Source: Candidatus Magasanikbacteria bacterium CG11_big_fil_rev_8_21_14_0_20_39_34 (lineage in GTDB: Bacteria; Patescibacteriota; Patescibacteriia; Magasanikbacterales; UBA922). From it: a stretch of DNA of 39,278 nucleotides. Positions 1 through 6,934 of this stretch are shown piece after piece. Made by a program: the position numbers and the translations under genes. A model generated the notes under the pieces. That model did no database searches. It saw nothing but the letters and a program-made list of their open reading frames with translations, and had not been told where the DNA came from. The stretch is taken from positions 77,838-117,115 of the forward strand of contig PCWN01000001.1 in NCBI GenBank assembly GCA_002787355.1, written 5' to 3'. The first letter of the stretch is position 1. Each line of letters starts with the position of its first letter.

Positions 1-14
1 ATATACAAATTAAA

Positions 15-43
15 TAAAAAACTCCGGAACTCCGGAGTTTTTT
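15..43. terminator. Terminator after the YggU-family gene
   Basis: Stem ACTCCGG (21-27) / CCGGAGT (32-38) with loop AACT, flanked by A5 on the left and T5 on the right, so it can work in both directions. It lies just past the stop codon of the minus-strand gene that ends at 46. Confidence 0.8.
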
Positions 44-45
44 AT

Positions 46-279
46 TTATGGTTTTTCTATATCGAGAGAAAGGATTTTATTTTTTGAACCTTCTCCCTTC
101 AGAATCTGTATTTTAGACTTTGGAATTTTTAATTCTTTGCTTAAAAAAACAATGAGCGCCTTATTTGCAGCACCATCAACTGGTGGGGCGGTAAGTTTCA
201 CTTTGATGGAACCATCTTTTATATTCCCAATGATTTTATTTTGTGAAGATTTTGGAATAACTTTTACAGAAATTTTCAT
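46..279 (-). CDS. YggU/DUF167-family protein
   Basis: A 77-aa protein covering the whole DUF167 (YggU) domain. The family hallmark, KLTAPPVDGAANKALI, is at about residues 28-43. Family members are small alpha/beta proteins of unclear biochemical role, often encoded beside housekeeping genes. Length is normal for a stand-alone member. There is no clear Shine-Dalgarno site before the ATG. An extended -10 (TGTTATACT, minus strand, -10 at 316-321) lies about 37 nt upstream, directly behind the trigger-factor terminator, so the gene probably has its own promoter. Confidence 0.85.
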   Translation of the reverse strand: MKISVKVIPKSSQNKIIGNIKDGSIKVKLTAPPVDGAANKALIVFLSKELKIPKSKIQILKGEGSKNKILSLDIEKP

Positions 280-315
280 ATAAAGGTGAAAAAATGAAAG
301 AACTTAGACTTTGTA

Positions 316-321
316 AGTATA
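316..321 (-). promoter_or_regulatory. Extended -10 promoter of the YggU-family gene
   Basis: Minus strand reads TGTTATACT (TG-N-TATACT). The -35 position falls inside the trigger-factor terminator hairpin (326-353) and is not consensus. Terminator and promoter are physically merged. Confidence 0.5.
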
Positions 322-325
322 ACAT

Positions 326-353
326 AAAAGGCCCCATTTTGTGGTGGCCTTTT
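326..353. terminator. Terminator of tig
   Basis: Stem AAAAGGCC (326-333) / GGCCTTTT (346-353), extended inside by CCA/TGG. It sits 22 bases past the tig stop codon and is followed on the minus strand by a T-rich stretch. Confidence 0.75.
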
Positions 354-375
354 AGAGTATAAAAAAGTGAAAGGA

Positions 376-1668
376 TTACACTTTTTGGACATTCTCCTTG
401 AGGAAATCCATGACCTTTCTATTTTGGATAGTGGTTGCAATGGTTTCTTTTACTTCTGGACGGTCAAAATGTTCCTTATACTGTGCATAATCTGGATGAT
501 CTTTATACATTTCTTTCACTTTGGAGAGTTCTTCTTCAAGCTCTTTTTCTTCAACTTGGATATTGTTGTTTTTTGCAACTTGTCTTGAAATGAGTGCAGC
601 TTTTGCACGTTTTACGGCTTGTATCTCAAAATCTGCAAAGAGTTCTTCTTCTTTTTTCTTTATATCGGAGAGGTATTGTTCAAGAGTGACGCCATTTTTT
701 TCTAAATCACGTTTCAGTTCTTGGAACATTTTTTGTTTTTCATGAGTCACCAGAATGTTTGGTATATCTTCAAACTTTGATTTTTCTATGAGTTGGTCTA
801 AGAGTTCAATTTCAAAACGTTGGTCTGCCTTTTGGTCTTCTTCTGCTTGTTTATTTTGTTTGAGAAGATCTTTGAGTTCTGCAACATTTTTTTGACCAAG
901 TTTTTGTGCAAATTCATCATTAAGTTCAGGAAGTGTTCGTGTAAATACATCTTTTACCTTTACTTCAAATTCTGCTTTTTTCCCTGCGAGATGTTTTTGG
1001 TAGTGATCTTTTGGAAACTCCAGAGTAAAAGATTTTTCTTCTCCTGGTTTTAATCCAATAAGTTGTTCATTGAATCCTGGAATGTAGTGTTTTTCTGATA
1101 GATATACTTGGTAGCCCTTGGACTGTCCCCCCTCTACTGGAACCTTATCATGCTTGATATCCATATCAATCACCATCTTGTCAGTTTCCCCTGCTGCCCC
1201 ATCTTTTTTTACTTCTTGTGCCTGCATCCCACGGAGCGCATCTATGGTTTCGCTAACCTGTTTGTCTTCAACTTTTTTAATCTTTTTTTCTACTTTTATT
1301 TTGGAAATATCTGCCAGGGTAACTTGTGGAAGAAGAGCAACGGTTGCAGTATAAACAAGATCATTTCCAGGTGCCATTTTTTCCATATTAATTTCAGGAG
1401 TTCCTATGATATCCAAATTTTCTGCAACAACCGCAGTGTGGTAGCTATGGCGAAGAATAGTCTCCAATGCTTCCTGAAGAATACCCATCTCACCCACCTG
1501 TTGTTTTACCTTTTCATAGGGGGCCTTCCCTTTTCGGAATCCCTTGATGTTTACTCGTTCAGAAATACGATTGGCTGCTGCCTGGAGATCCTTCTCATAT
1601 TCCTCAGGTGAAACGGTAATGGTAAGTTGTACCTGTGATTGTGGAAGTTTTTTTACAGTATATGGCAT
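376..1668 (-). CDS. tig: Trigger factor
   Basis: Ribosome-associated chaperone with peptidyl-prolyl isomerase activity; it receives nascent chains at the ribosome exit tunnel. The 430 aa match the usual length (about 430). The ribosome-binding domain carries GFRKGKAP at residues 43-50, the family signature. An FKBP-like isomerase domain follows at about 155-245, then the long helical C-terminal arm domain. The ATG at 1668 fits the N-terminus of the family (MPYTVKKLP). There is no Shine-Dalgarno site in the short leader. A TTGACT-N17-TAAACT promoter lies just upstream. The gene is monocistronic, with its own terminator. Confidence 0.97.
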   Translation of the reverse strand: MPYTVKKLPQSQVQLTITVSPEEYEKDLQAAANRISERVNIKGFRKGKAPYEKVKQQVGEMGILQEALETILRHSYHTAVVAENLDIIGTPEINMEKMAPGNDLVYTATVALLPQVTLADISKIKVEKKIKKVEDKQVSETIDALRGMQAQEVKKDGAAGETDKMVIDMDIKHDKVPVEGGQSKGYQVYLSEKHYIPGFNEQLIGLKPGEEKSFTLEFPKDHYQKHLAGKKAEFEVKVKDVFTRTLPELNDEFAQKLGQKNVAELKDLLKQNKQAEEDQKADQRFEIELLDQLIEKSKFEDIPNILVTHEKQKMFQELKRDLEKNGVTLEQYLSDIKKKEEELFADFEIQAVKRAKAALISRQVAKNNNIQVEEKELEEELSKVKEMYKDHPDYAQYKEHFDRPEVKETIATTIQNRKVMDFLKENVQKV

Positions 1669-1699
1669 ATATTTAGATTAGTATCTCAAATGTAGGGCA

Positions 1700-1728
1700 A
1701 GTTTAGCGTATTTTAAAGAAAAAGTCAA
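1700..1728 (-). promoter_or_regulatory. Promoter of tig
   Basis: Minus strand: -35 TTGACT (1723-1728), 17-bp spacer, -10 TAAACT (1700-1705). Predicted start about 25 nt before the ATG. Confidence 0.65.
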
Positions 1729-1814
1729 AGATGGGACAGAAATTGGAATTTTTTGTCAATCAATGATAATTGACTATCGAGCAAAGGAAAAGACAAAGTA
1801 TTTTATTTACCTAA

Positions 1815-1826
1815 TTTTAGCTAAAA
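1815..1826. promoter_or_regulatory. Palindrome TTTTAGCTAAAA upstream of the M23 gene
   Basis: Perfect 12-bp palindrome 15 bp upstream of the M23 promoter -35. The same 12-mer lies over the promoter of the Lrp-type regulator gene at 10664-10677. It may be a binding site of that regulator; this is inferred only from the match. Confidence 0.35.
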
Positions 1827-1841
1827 AGCATATATATTTCC

Positions 1842-1870
1842 TTGTTTTTTTTACTTTTTTGCGGTATAGT
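1842..1870 (+). promoter_or_regulatory. Promoter of the LysM/M23 peptidase gene
   Basis: -35 TTGTTT (1842-1847), 17-bp spacer, -10 TATAGT (1865-1870). The predicted start near 1877 rules out upstream in-frame start codons and supports the ATG at 1908. Confidence 0.7.
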
Positions 1871-1907
1871 AGGATCACTTTTTGCCAATTGGGGAGAAGG
1901 AATAGTT

Positions 1908-3290
1908 ATGAAAAAATATCTTTACAAGGGTCTTCTCTTTTTTTTAAGAGGCCTCGTATACGTCAAACGAGCGATAGTTTCCTTCTTTTTTGCATTGGTT
2001 CATTTTTTTGGTTTTCTTGCAAGGGGGTATCGAAATAGTATTGGTTTCCGAATTTATAAGGTATATTTGCGTCTAAAGCGATACTACAATCGAACCAGTA
2101 TCACAGAAAATCGTTTCGTTGATTTTTTTGGACGCAGAGGAGTTTTGCAGGCCTTTTTTTTCTTGTTGGTTGTGGGATTAATGTTCCCACACAGTAAACT
2201 CTATTCTCGAGAAAATATAGAAATAGTTGGAAGGGAAACCCTTCTGTACAAAATGACAGGACCGGGAGAGCAAGATTTTTCTTCTGAAGAAACATTAGGG
2301 GATATAGCCTATTCTGATAGTTCTCAATTTGGTGCATGGAAAGAAGGTGGAATTGCAACAGAAGATTTAGGAAGTGATATCTTGGGACAAATTTCGGAAC
2401 AGGAGCTCTATGGAACCAGTGAACAGGGATCTGCGATAACAAAACCAATCATTATGCCAGGAGCATCCCTTCCAGAGACTCCTGAGCCAGAAGTTCAGCC
2501 AGGTGCTCCAAGAAAGGAATCCGTGAAATATATTGTTCAACCAGGAGATGTGATTGGAAAAATCGCGGAAAAGTATGATATTCATGTGAATACTATTTTG
2601 TGGGCAAATAACCTTTCCGTGAGATCATACATTCGTCCGGGAGATGAATTGATTATTCCTCCCGTAGACGGGGTAAGCCATAAAGTAAAATCCGGAGACA
2701 CGCTAAACAAAATTGCGAATCTTTATGATGCTGAGGTAGATGAAATTATTGCCTTTAATAATTTACAGGATTTAGAACGTGCATTGCAGATTGGTGATGA
2801 GCTTGTCATTCCAGGAGGAACACCAATTGCAAAGGCTGCCGTGGTAGTACCAAGAACACCGGTGCGAAGTTCTCCAGTGACTCAGATAGTTGCACCACGT
2901 CCTTCTGTTACGGCTCCGGCTGGCTCTGGTTATATTTGGCCAACAGATGCAAAAATTATTACTCAATACTTTGGTTTACAGCATACAGGTGTAGATATTG
3001 CTGGTCCTACCGGACTTAGCAACTATGCAGCAAGATCTGGAACCGTCATAAAGTCCCAGTGTGGTTGGAATGGTGGATATGGTTGTTATGTTATTTTGGA
3101 CCATGGCGGTGGAGTTCAGACGTTATACGGACATAACTCAAAACTTTTGGTAAGTGTAGGACAAACCGTAAATCAAGGAGACCCTGTGGGAATACTTGGT
3201 TCAACAGGGCGTTCGACTGGGCCCCACCTCCACTTTGAGGTACGGGTAAATGGTAAACGAGTAAATCCACTTAAATATATTCGTCAATAA
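1908..3290 (+). CDS. LysM-domain M23 peptidoglycan endopeptidase
   Basis: Membrane-anchored cell-wall hydrolase of 460 aa. The start is the ATG at 1908, preceded by GGGAGAAGG; the upstream in-frame extension overlaps the promoter. The basic N-terminus has hydrophobic stretches, including one near residues 75-92 (AFFFLLVVGLMF), then a low-complexity acidic linker. Two LysM repeats (about 205-250 and 257-302, each with an xxxPGD/SGDT start) bind glycan. The C-terminal M23 domain keeps the zinc ligands: HTGVD near 358 and HLHFEV near 440. Two cysteines (CGWNGGYGC) lie in the catalytic domain. The family cleaves peptide cross-links in murein; roles in division or wall growth are likely here but not shown. 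Confidence 0.93.
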   Translation: MKKYLYKGLLFFLRGLVYVKRAIVSFFFALVHFFGFLARGYRNSIGFRIYKVYLRLKRYYNRTSITENRFVDFFGRRGVLQAFFFLLVVGLMFPHSKLYSRENIEIVGRETLLYKMTGPGEQDFSSEETLGDIAYSDSSQFGAWKEGGIATEDLGSDILGQISEQELYGTSEQGSAITKPIIMPGASLPETPEPEVQPGAPRKESVKYIVQPGDVIGKIAEKYDIHVNTILWANNLSVRSYIRPGDELIIPPVDGVSHKVKSGDTLNKIANLYDAEVDEIIAFNNLQDLERALQIGDELVIPGGTPIAKAAVVVPRTPVRSSPVTQIVAPRPSVTAPAGSGYIWPTDAKIITQYFGLQHTGVDIAGPTGLSNYAARSGTVIKSQCGWNGGYGCYVILDHGGGVQTLYGHNSKLLVSVGQTVNQGDPVGILGSTGRSTGPHLHFEVRVNGKRVNPLKYIRQ

Positions 3291-3296
3291 AAAATC

Positions 3297-3342
3297 TTTT
3301 CAAATACAATACAGCTCATATGAGCTGTATTGTATTTGAAAA
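3297..3342. terminator. 46-bp perfect palindrome after the M23 gene
   Basis: An uninterrupted palindrome centred at 3319/3320 (GCTCATATGAGC in the middle). It starts 7 bases after the M23 stop codon and probably ends that transcript or protects its 3' end; no T-tract follows on the plus strand. Its right arm supplies the -35 hexamer of the next promoter. Confidence 0.6.
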
Positions 3343-3364
3343 AATAACAAAAAAAATTTATACT
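3336..3364 (+). promoter_or_regulatory. Promoter of the small membrane protein gene
   Basis: -35 TTGAAA (3336-3341) lies within the palindrome arm, then 17 bp, then -10 TATACT (3359-3364). A leader of about 75 nt follows. It contains GGTT...AACC and ACCTC-AAGA-GAGGT hairpins; the second holds the Shine-Dalgarno site. Confidence 0.6.
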
Positions 3365-3445
3365 GAAGGAAGTCTTCGGGGAACTCTCAACCAACGCGGC
3401 AACCCAGGGGAGAGGTTGTCTGCATAACCTCAAGAGAGGTATTGC

Positions 3446-3778
3446 GTGGATGTATTCCAATTGGCGGGGTCACTGCTGGCAGTCATCACCTACATTGCGT
3501 TTGTTGGTGCTTTCTACTACTTCGATAGATCTCGGTACGTGATGACTGGGGTGTATCTGCTCATCATGTTTGGATCTGTCGAGGAGTGTGCGTATGCCAA
3601 TGAACGCTATCCGTCTGCAGAGATTCTCCTGTCCTACAGCTGCACTTTGCTGGGACTCATGACACTTCCGTTCGTCATTGATTTTTCCCCCAGGCGATTT
3701 TTTCAGTGGATGGCAAACCGGCCGGCCATCCTGGGTACGCGATCGCGTACGTCCACCTCAGTGTCCGCGCGTTCCTAA
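3446..3778 (+). CDS. Small membrane protein, GC-rich orphan
   Basis: I do not recognise the family. The 110-aa product starts at a GTG (3446) six bases after AGAGAGG; no better ATG exists in frame. It has about three membrane segments (near residues 6-25, 31-45 and 62-82) and a short basic, Ser/Thr/Arg-rich tail. The gene is visibly richer in G and C than its neighbours, but its promoter is of the resident TTGAAA-N17-TATACT type. Its last codons form the 5' arm of a GC-rich hairpin with the stop codon in the loop. The next gene faces it on the minus strand. Confidence 0.7.
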   Translation: MDVFQLAGSLLAVITYIAFVGAFYYFDRSRYVMTGVYLLIMFGSVEECAYANERYPSAEILLSYSCTLLGLMTLPFVIDFSPRRFFQWMANRPAILGTRSRTSTSVSARS

Positions 3779-3791
3779 AAATCGCGCGGAC
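3763..3791 (+). terminator. Stop-codon hairpin of the gene ending at 3778
   Basis: Stem GTCCGCGCG (3763-3771) / CGCGCGGAC (3783-3791). The TAA stop (3776-3778) is in the loop. No T-tract follows; the T-tract hairpin is farther on at 3815-3845. Confidence 0.6.
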
Positions 3792-3814
3792 AAAAAAAAC
3801 CTAAAAAATTTGGA

Positions 3815-3845
3815 TAAAAAAAAGCACCTTTTCGGTGTATTTTTG
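3815..3845 (+). terminator. Intrinsic terminator
   Basis: A-run, stem GCACC (3824-3828) / GGTGT (3834-3838), then ATTTTTG. It ends the transcript of the plus-strand gene before it. Confidence 0.7.
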
Positions 3846-3857
3846 TTTGGGATTGTT

Positions 3858-3896
3858 GCTGCCACCGCTAAGGAGGGATTTTATTGCGGTGGCAGC
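3858..3896 (-). terminator. Stop-codon hairpin of the gene 3881-4306
   Basis: Stem GCTGCCACCGC (3858-3868) / GCGGTGGCAGC (3886-3896). On the minus strand the 5' arm is made of the last sense codons, and the TAA stop (3881-3883) lies in the loop. Confidence 0.6.
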
Positions 3897-4306
3897 GTGG
3901 ATTCGGGGCTCATGCCCGCGTCGAGGCGCAAGTAGGCCTCAGACACGGCGATCATGGTCGCCCGGTCCACTGGTGAGAAGGTTTTTTCCTGGGGGTCATA
4001 CCGCTTGACGGTGAGTCCCCCGGGGTTCATCTTGCGGAACAGGATGAAGAACTTCCCCTTGTGGTAGGGATCCTCGCCTTCGGCGTAGATCCACCCCCAC
4101 TCGGGGTTCGTCTCGATCTCCGTCCCGTCTTCGGAGAAGACGGGCGTTGGGGCCCGGGTATAGCATCCCTGTTGGCAGGTGGTGCCCCGCAGGCCGCTCA
4201 AAGGGAGGGTGATGGAGGCGTACACCTCCGGCAAGGAGTCCTCGGCCAGGGCGGCCGAGGGCAGGGTCATGGCGGCGGCGAGGATCAGGGCGGCGATGCG
4301 GGTCAT
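3881..4306 (-). CDS. Secreted protein, GC-rich orphan
   Basis: No family recognised. The 141-aa product begins with a clear signal peptide, ending near AALA-E at residues 18-22, so the mature part is exported. The mature part has a close cysteine pair (TTCQQGC, about residues 43-47) and a WGWIYAEGEDPYHKGKF segment. AGGAGA lies eight bases before the ATG. A TTGCTT-N17-TATATT promoter (4399-4427) leaves a leader of about 85 nt. The base composition is far more GC-rich than flanking yidD and tig. The 3' end forms a stop-codon hairpin, as in the convergent gene next to it. Confidence 0.72.
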   Translation of the reverse strand: MTRIAALILAAAMTLPSAALAEDSLPEVYASITLPLSGLRGTTCQQGCYTRAPTPVFSEDGTEIETNPEWGWIYAEGEDPYHKGKFFILFRKMNPGGLTVKRYDPQEKTFSPVDRATMIAVSEAYLRLDAGMSPESTLPPQ

Positions 4307-4398
4307 GACGAATCTCCTGGCACCATTTCAATTATGAGGCTGGTCCAAGGCCTGTGCAGCTCAGAGGGATAGAGTACACCCAAAGAGTTGAACTGCAT

Positions 4399-4427
4399 AA
4401 TATAGCACATTTTTTAAAAAAAAGCAA
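4399..4427 (-). promoter_or_regulatory. Promoter of the secreted-protein gene
   Basis: Minus strand: -35 TTGCTT (4422-4427), 17-bp spacer, -10 TATATT (4399-4404). Confidence 0.6.
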
Positions 4428-4473
4428 GGGGGAATAGGGTACAAGTTTCGATTTTTTTCTAAAATAAAACAAA

Positions 4474-4493
4474 AAACGCCAATTATGGCGTTT
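4474..4493 (-). terminator. Terminator of rpmH-rnpA-yidD
   Basis: Stem AAACGCC (4474-4480) / GGCGTTT (4487-4493), with TTTTTTGTTTT following on the minus strand. It lies 25 bases past the yidD stop. Confidence 0.8.
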
Positions 4494-4517
4494 CAATAAA
4501 ACAAAAAAAAGGCGCAT

Positions 4518-4784
4518 TTATGGCAGATCTACGCCCCCTTTGCTCCATGGATTACAGCGGAGTATCCGCCAGAGAGTTTTTATGGTTCCTATGATAAATC
4601 CGTTCTTTTGGAGTGCTTTCCGTGCGTACTCGCTGCATGTTGGGTAAAATCGGCAGTATCCATGAGGAAAAAAAGCTTTCAATGGTCCATGATCTGGAGA
4701 AAGTGTCTTTTGGTATAAAAAAATACCCAAAGAGAGTACTCTTCTTGGAATATACCAAATCTCCTTGAGTATTTTTTTATACAT
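4518..4784 (-). CDS. yidD: Membrane protein insertion efficiency factor YidD
   Basis: An 88-aa YidD-family protein with the hallmark CRFYPTCSEYA (about residues 43-53) and RCNPW near residue 75. The family helps YidC-dependent insertion of membrane proteins and sits at the inner face of the membrane through an amphipathic N-terminus. Length is typical. It is the last gene of rpmH-rnpA-yidD, 28 bases after rnpA. yidC and dnaA, often nearby in other bacteria, are not in this window. Confidence 0.95.
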   Translation of the reverse strand: MYKKILKEIWYIPRRVLSLGIFLYQKTLSPDHGPLKAFFPHGYCRFYPTCSEYARKALQKNGFIIGTIKTLWRILRCNPWSKGGVDLP

Positions 4785-4812
4785 AGTTAAATGAGGAAGA
4801 AAAAAGGAAGGT

Positions 4813-5190
4813 TTACTTGAGTACCCGTCCTCGTTTCAGTATATCGAGGATACTCTTTTCTATTTCGGCGTACTCTGAGTGAAGAATTTCATTTTTTGCC
4901 ATCAGTGTTATGATAAACCCCTTCTTGAGTTTGTGGTCTTTGAGAAGAAGGCGTACCACTTCTCGCATCTGTCTTTTCCCACGATTTCGTTTGACCGCAC
5001 TTTTACTTACTTTGGTACTTACCACAAATCCTATGAGAAGGGTGTCTTTGGTATAGTTACGGCGAGGATACTTTTCTGGTTGAATAGGCCAAATTTTCAT
5101 ATTTACCACTTTCCCACCTACAAAATGCCCTTCATCAAAAAGGATTTTAAAATCTTTCATGTGTTTGAGCCGAAACTCTTTTGGAAGCAT
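4813..5190 (-). CDS. rnpA: Ribonuclease P protein component
   Basis: A 125-aa protein that binds RNase P RNA and helps mature tRNA 5' ends. The RNR motif region reads SAVKRNRGKRQMRE (about residues 63-76), the family signature; LPKEFRLKHMKDF at the start is also typical. An AGGA site lies just before the ATG. It follows rpmH in the usual order. The 100-base gap to rpmH holds a hairpin and an extended -10 promoter, so it can be set apart from rpmH expression. The RNase P RNA gene itself was not found here. Confidence 0.95.
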   Translation of the reverse strand: MLPKEFRLKHMKDFKILFDEGHFVGGKVVNMKIWPIQPEKYPRRNYTKDTLLIGFVVSTKVSKSAVKRNRGKRQMREVVRLLLKDHKLKKGFIITLMAKNEILHSEYAEIEKSILDILKRGRVLK

Positions 5191-5223
5191 AAGTTCCTGG
5201 ATAAGGATATTTCCATCTCTCTT

Positions 5224-5229
5224 ATTATA
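5224..5229 (-). promoter_or_regulatory. Extended -10 promoter before rnpA
   Basis: Minus strand TGATATAAT (TG-N-TATAAT), directly behind the hairpin at 5238-5255. No good -35 is visible. It would start a transcript about 27 nt before the rnpA ATG. Confidence 0.5.
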
Positions 5230-5237
5230 TCAAAAGA

Positions 5238-5255
5238 GCCTCGTAGAATCGAGGC
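5238..5255 (-). terminator. Terminator-like hairpin between rpmH and rnpA
   Basis: Stem GCCTCG / CGAGGC with a 6-nt loop, followed on the minus strand by TCTTTTG. It could reduce rnpA-yidD expression relative to rpmH. Confidence 0.5.
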
Positions 5256-5290
5256 CCTTGTTTGGAGTACCAATAAGAAAGAATTGGAGT

Positions 5291-5467
5291 TTAACGAGTT
5301 TTTCGTGTTCGTTTTCCCTTCTTTTCATCTGAAACAGTGAGCTGCTTTCTTGCTTTTTCTCTTCTTCTTTTGAGAACAGCCTGTCCATCTTTGGTCTTCA
5401 TACGAGCACGAAAACCATGGGTTTTTGCCCTCTTACGCTTTTTTGGTTGGTATGTACGTTTTGGCAT
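5291..5467 (-). CDS. rpmH: 50S ribosomal protein L34
   Basis: Translation of the minus strand gives a 58-aa protein starting [19 protein letters not shown] and continuing [17 protein letters not shown], an unmistakable L34. The usual protein is about 44-46 aa; this one has an extra basic tail ([13 protein letters not shown]) after KQLTV. It is first in the order rpmH-rnpA-yidD. The promoter is near consensus (TTGACA-N17-TATTAT, 5509-5537), giving a leader of about 35 nt. Confidence 0.96.
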   Translation of the reverse strand: MPKRTYQPKKRKRAKTHGFRARMKTKDGQAVLKRRREKARKQLTVSDEKKGKRTRKTR

Positions 5468-5508
5468 ATCTATACAGTTCGGGCAGGGCCCTGATTAACA
5501 GTGAACCA

Positions 5509-5537
5509 ATAATACAAAAAAAAGAGAGGTTTGTCAA
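5509..5537 (-). promoter_or_regulatory. Promoter of rpmH
   Basis: Minus strand -35 TTGACA (5532-5537), 17-bp spacer, -10 TATTAT (5509-5514). The -35 overlaps the lspA stop codon (5534-5536). Confidence 0.8.
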
Positions 5538-5998
5538 GTGGCCTTTTCCACTTTTTTATTTTCACTCCTATGTTCGAGGATAAGAAGGAGAGCCCCAAGA
5601 CTAATCATTATATCTGCTACATTGATAACGGCGGTAAAAAATAGAAAATAATCTGTGGTAAAGGAGAAAAGGACCCTATCAATATAGTTAGAAAGTGCCC
5701 CAAAAATGATGAAACCAAGCGCGAGAGAAAAAAGAAGGCCCTGTTTTTTTGCATGTTTATTCCAGTATACAAACAGGAGCAGAAGGAGAATAGGAGTTCC
5801 AATGAGCAGTATTCCTTGGGGGAATGGAAGGCTGAAGGCGATACCCGGATTTTCAAAGTACTGCCAGCCAAGATATCCATGAAGGAAGGAAAAATGCTTC
5901 GCCGGTTGTGTGCGAGCATACCACTTTAAAAATTGATCACAAAACAAAAACAAACCGGACAGTGCAACTATTGCAAGAAAACGGTTTGTTTTTTTCAT
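5534..5998 (-). CDS. lspA: Lipoprotein signal peptidase (signal peptidase II)
   Basis: A 154-aa integral membrane aspartyl protease that removes signal peptides from prolipoproteins. Family motifs are in order: DQFLKWYA (about 21-28), NPGIAFS (about 51-57), GALSNYIDRV (about 100-109) and AVINVADIMISLG (about 123-135). The two catalytic aspartates are in the last two. Four membrane segments are visible. It follows the dksA-like gene by 24 bases and is probably co-transcribed. Its substrates here would include the four solute-binding lipoproteins encoded at 10.8-24.4 kb. Confidence 0.95.
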   Translation of the reverse strand: MKKTNRFLAIVALSGLFLFCDQFLKWYARTQPAKHFSFLHGYLGWQYFENPGIAFSLPFPQGILLIGTPILLLLLFVYWNKHAKKQGLLFSLALGFIIFGALSNYIDRVLFSFTTDYFLFFTAVINVADIMISLGALLLILEHRSENKKVEKAT

Positions 5999-6022
5999 AT
6001 CTATTTTGAGGTTTCCTACAAA

Positions 6023-6379
6023 TTAGGATTCGTCAGTGAGAACTTTTTTGGCCTCTACAGAAGAACTAGAGGTTGGTCTTGCACGAAGACGTTCTTTGGA
6101 GATAGGCTCCCCGGTATATTTACATATACCGTAGGTACCATTGTGGATTCTTTGTAGTGCAGATTTTACATCACGAAGTGTTTTTTCGAGTCTATCAATG
6201 AGCTGTCTGTTTACTTCATCCTCTATTACCTCGTGTGCATTGTCTTCTTCGGTATCACCATACTCAACATGACCCTGCATGTTTTCAAGTTCTTTTTCGA
6301 GTCGTTGTTCTTCGTCTTCAAGCATTTTTTGAATTTCGTCTATGAATGCTTGATCAAAAAAATCAAGAGTTTTTGCCAT
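6023..6379 (-). CDS. DksA/TraR-family protein with an incomplete zinc finger
   Basis: A 118-aa protein with a long acidic coiled coil (about residues 10-75) and a C-terminal GTYGICKYTGEPISKERLRA segment typical of the DksA/TraR zinc-finger region. Family members bind the secondary channel of RNA polymerase. Only one of the four usual zinc-binding cysteines remains, so the finger probably does not bind zinc in the normal way. The start is the ATG at 6379: the promoter TTGCCT-N17-TATACT (6406-6434) starts transcription near 6399 and excludes an upstream in-frame start. First gene of an operon with lspA. Confidence 0.88.
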   Translation of the reverse strand: MAKTLDFFDQAFIDEIQKMLEDEEQRLEKELENMQGHVEYGDTEEDNAHEVIEDEVNRQLIDRLEKTLRDVKSALQRIHNGTYGICKYTGEPISKERLRARPTSSSSVEAKKVLTDES

Positions 6380-6405
6380 ATGAAATATTATCTTTAGTAA
6401 CGCAG

Positions 6406-6434
6406 AGTATATCACAGATATTGCAAAAAGGCAA
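6406..6434 (-). promoter_or_regulatory. Promoter of dksA-like-lspA
   Basis: Minus strand -35 TTGCCT (6429-6434), 17-bp spacer, extended -10 TGATATACT (-10 at 6406-6411). Confidence 0.65.
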
Positions 6435-6502
6435 TAACTCCTCTACCTTCTGTAAACACGTATCAGTATATAATGAAGTTTTTAAAAAATCAAGAAATAA
6501 AA

Positions 6503-6928
6503 AAACGGCCCGTCCCCTAAGGCTTGATAGTATATGGGAGGGCCGAAGATGATTCCAAAGGTGCCGCATCCCATCTGGTTACCTTCAAGTATTTGAAGAC
6601 ATTCAGATAGGAGACAACAATCCTTTTGGATCAGGGATTAACATCTTTGCCACTTTGGTGGTAGTATTCTCGGTGCGTCATATAAATATGGCGCTAAATG
6701 GGTGAGAACTACCAAACTCGGACTCTTGTTTCGCTCTATGAGCGTATTTTTTTTGCTTTTATTTTTGTTTTCCGCTTCTGTGAGCTATTTGGGGCTCAGC
6801 AGCTTACGCCGCACAGAAGCAAAAGGAGAGTCCGATAAAGAAAGCAGTCAAAGATGTAAGTCTCTACAACCGGGGATATTTCCCCAGGAAAGACAGTGTT
6901 GTAAAGATCTCTTCTTACTTGATCTTAC
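6503..6928 (-). ncRNA. Candidate structured RNA of about 425 nt
   Basis: No convincing protein gene fits this stretch, yet the minus strand has a near-consensus promoter (TTGACA-N17-TATTAT) and a terminator with T7. The predicted transcript is almost fully paired. In order: ACAAC...GTTGT around a GGGGA/TCCCC hairpin; TCGGACTC...GAGTCCGA enclosing CTTCTGTG/CACAGAAG and CGCTC-ATA-GAGCG; TGGTAGT...ACTACCA; CCAC-CAAA-GTGG; ATCC-AAAA-GGAT; ATCTG...CAGAT around CTTCAA/TTGAAG; then the terminator stem. I looked for RNase P RNA, tmRNA and SRP RNA signatures and saw none. The family is unknown. Confidence 0.5.
6506..6545 (-). terminator. Terminator of the candidate structured RNA
   Basis: Stem CGGCCC (6506-6511) / GGGCCG (6540-6545), extended inside by CCC/GGG. 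On the minus strand it is followed by TTTTTTTATTTC. Confidence 0.75.
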
Positions 6929-6934
6929 CTTTAT

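Noticed and set aside
508-1611. Plus-strand frames opposite trigger factor
   Set aside because: Cys/Phe/Ser-rich mirror translations of the coding strand with no start signals.
3446-4331. Assembly chimerism as explanation for the GC-rich stretch
   Set aside because: The promoter of the first gene uses the resident palindrome arm and the terminators match the window's style, so insertion of foreign sequence by assembly error is unlikely, though read mapping would settle it.
6503-6928. RNase P RNA, tmRNA or SRP RNA at this locus
   Set aside because: No GAGGAAAGUCCG/ACAGAA-type blocks, no tRNA-like ends or T loop, no SRP tetraloop region. A short minus-strand frame ending in Ala-Ala-stop resembles a tmRNA tag end but lacks everything else.
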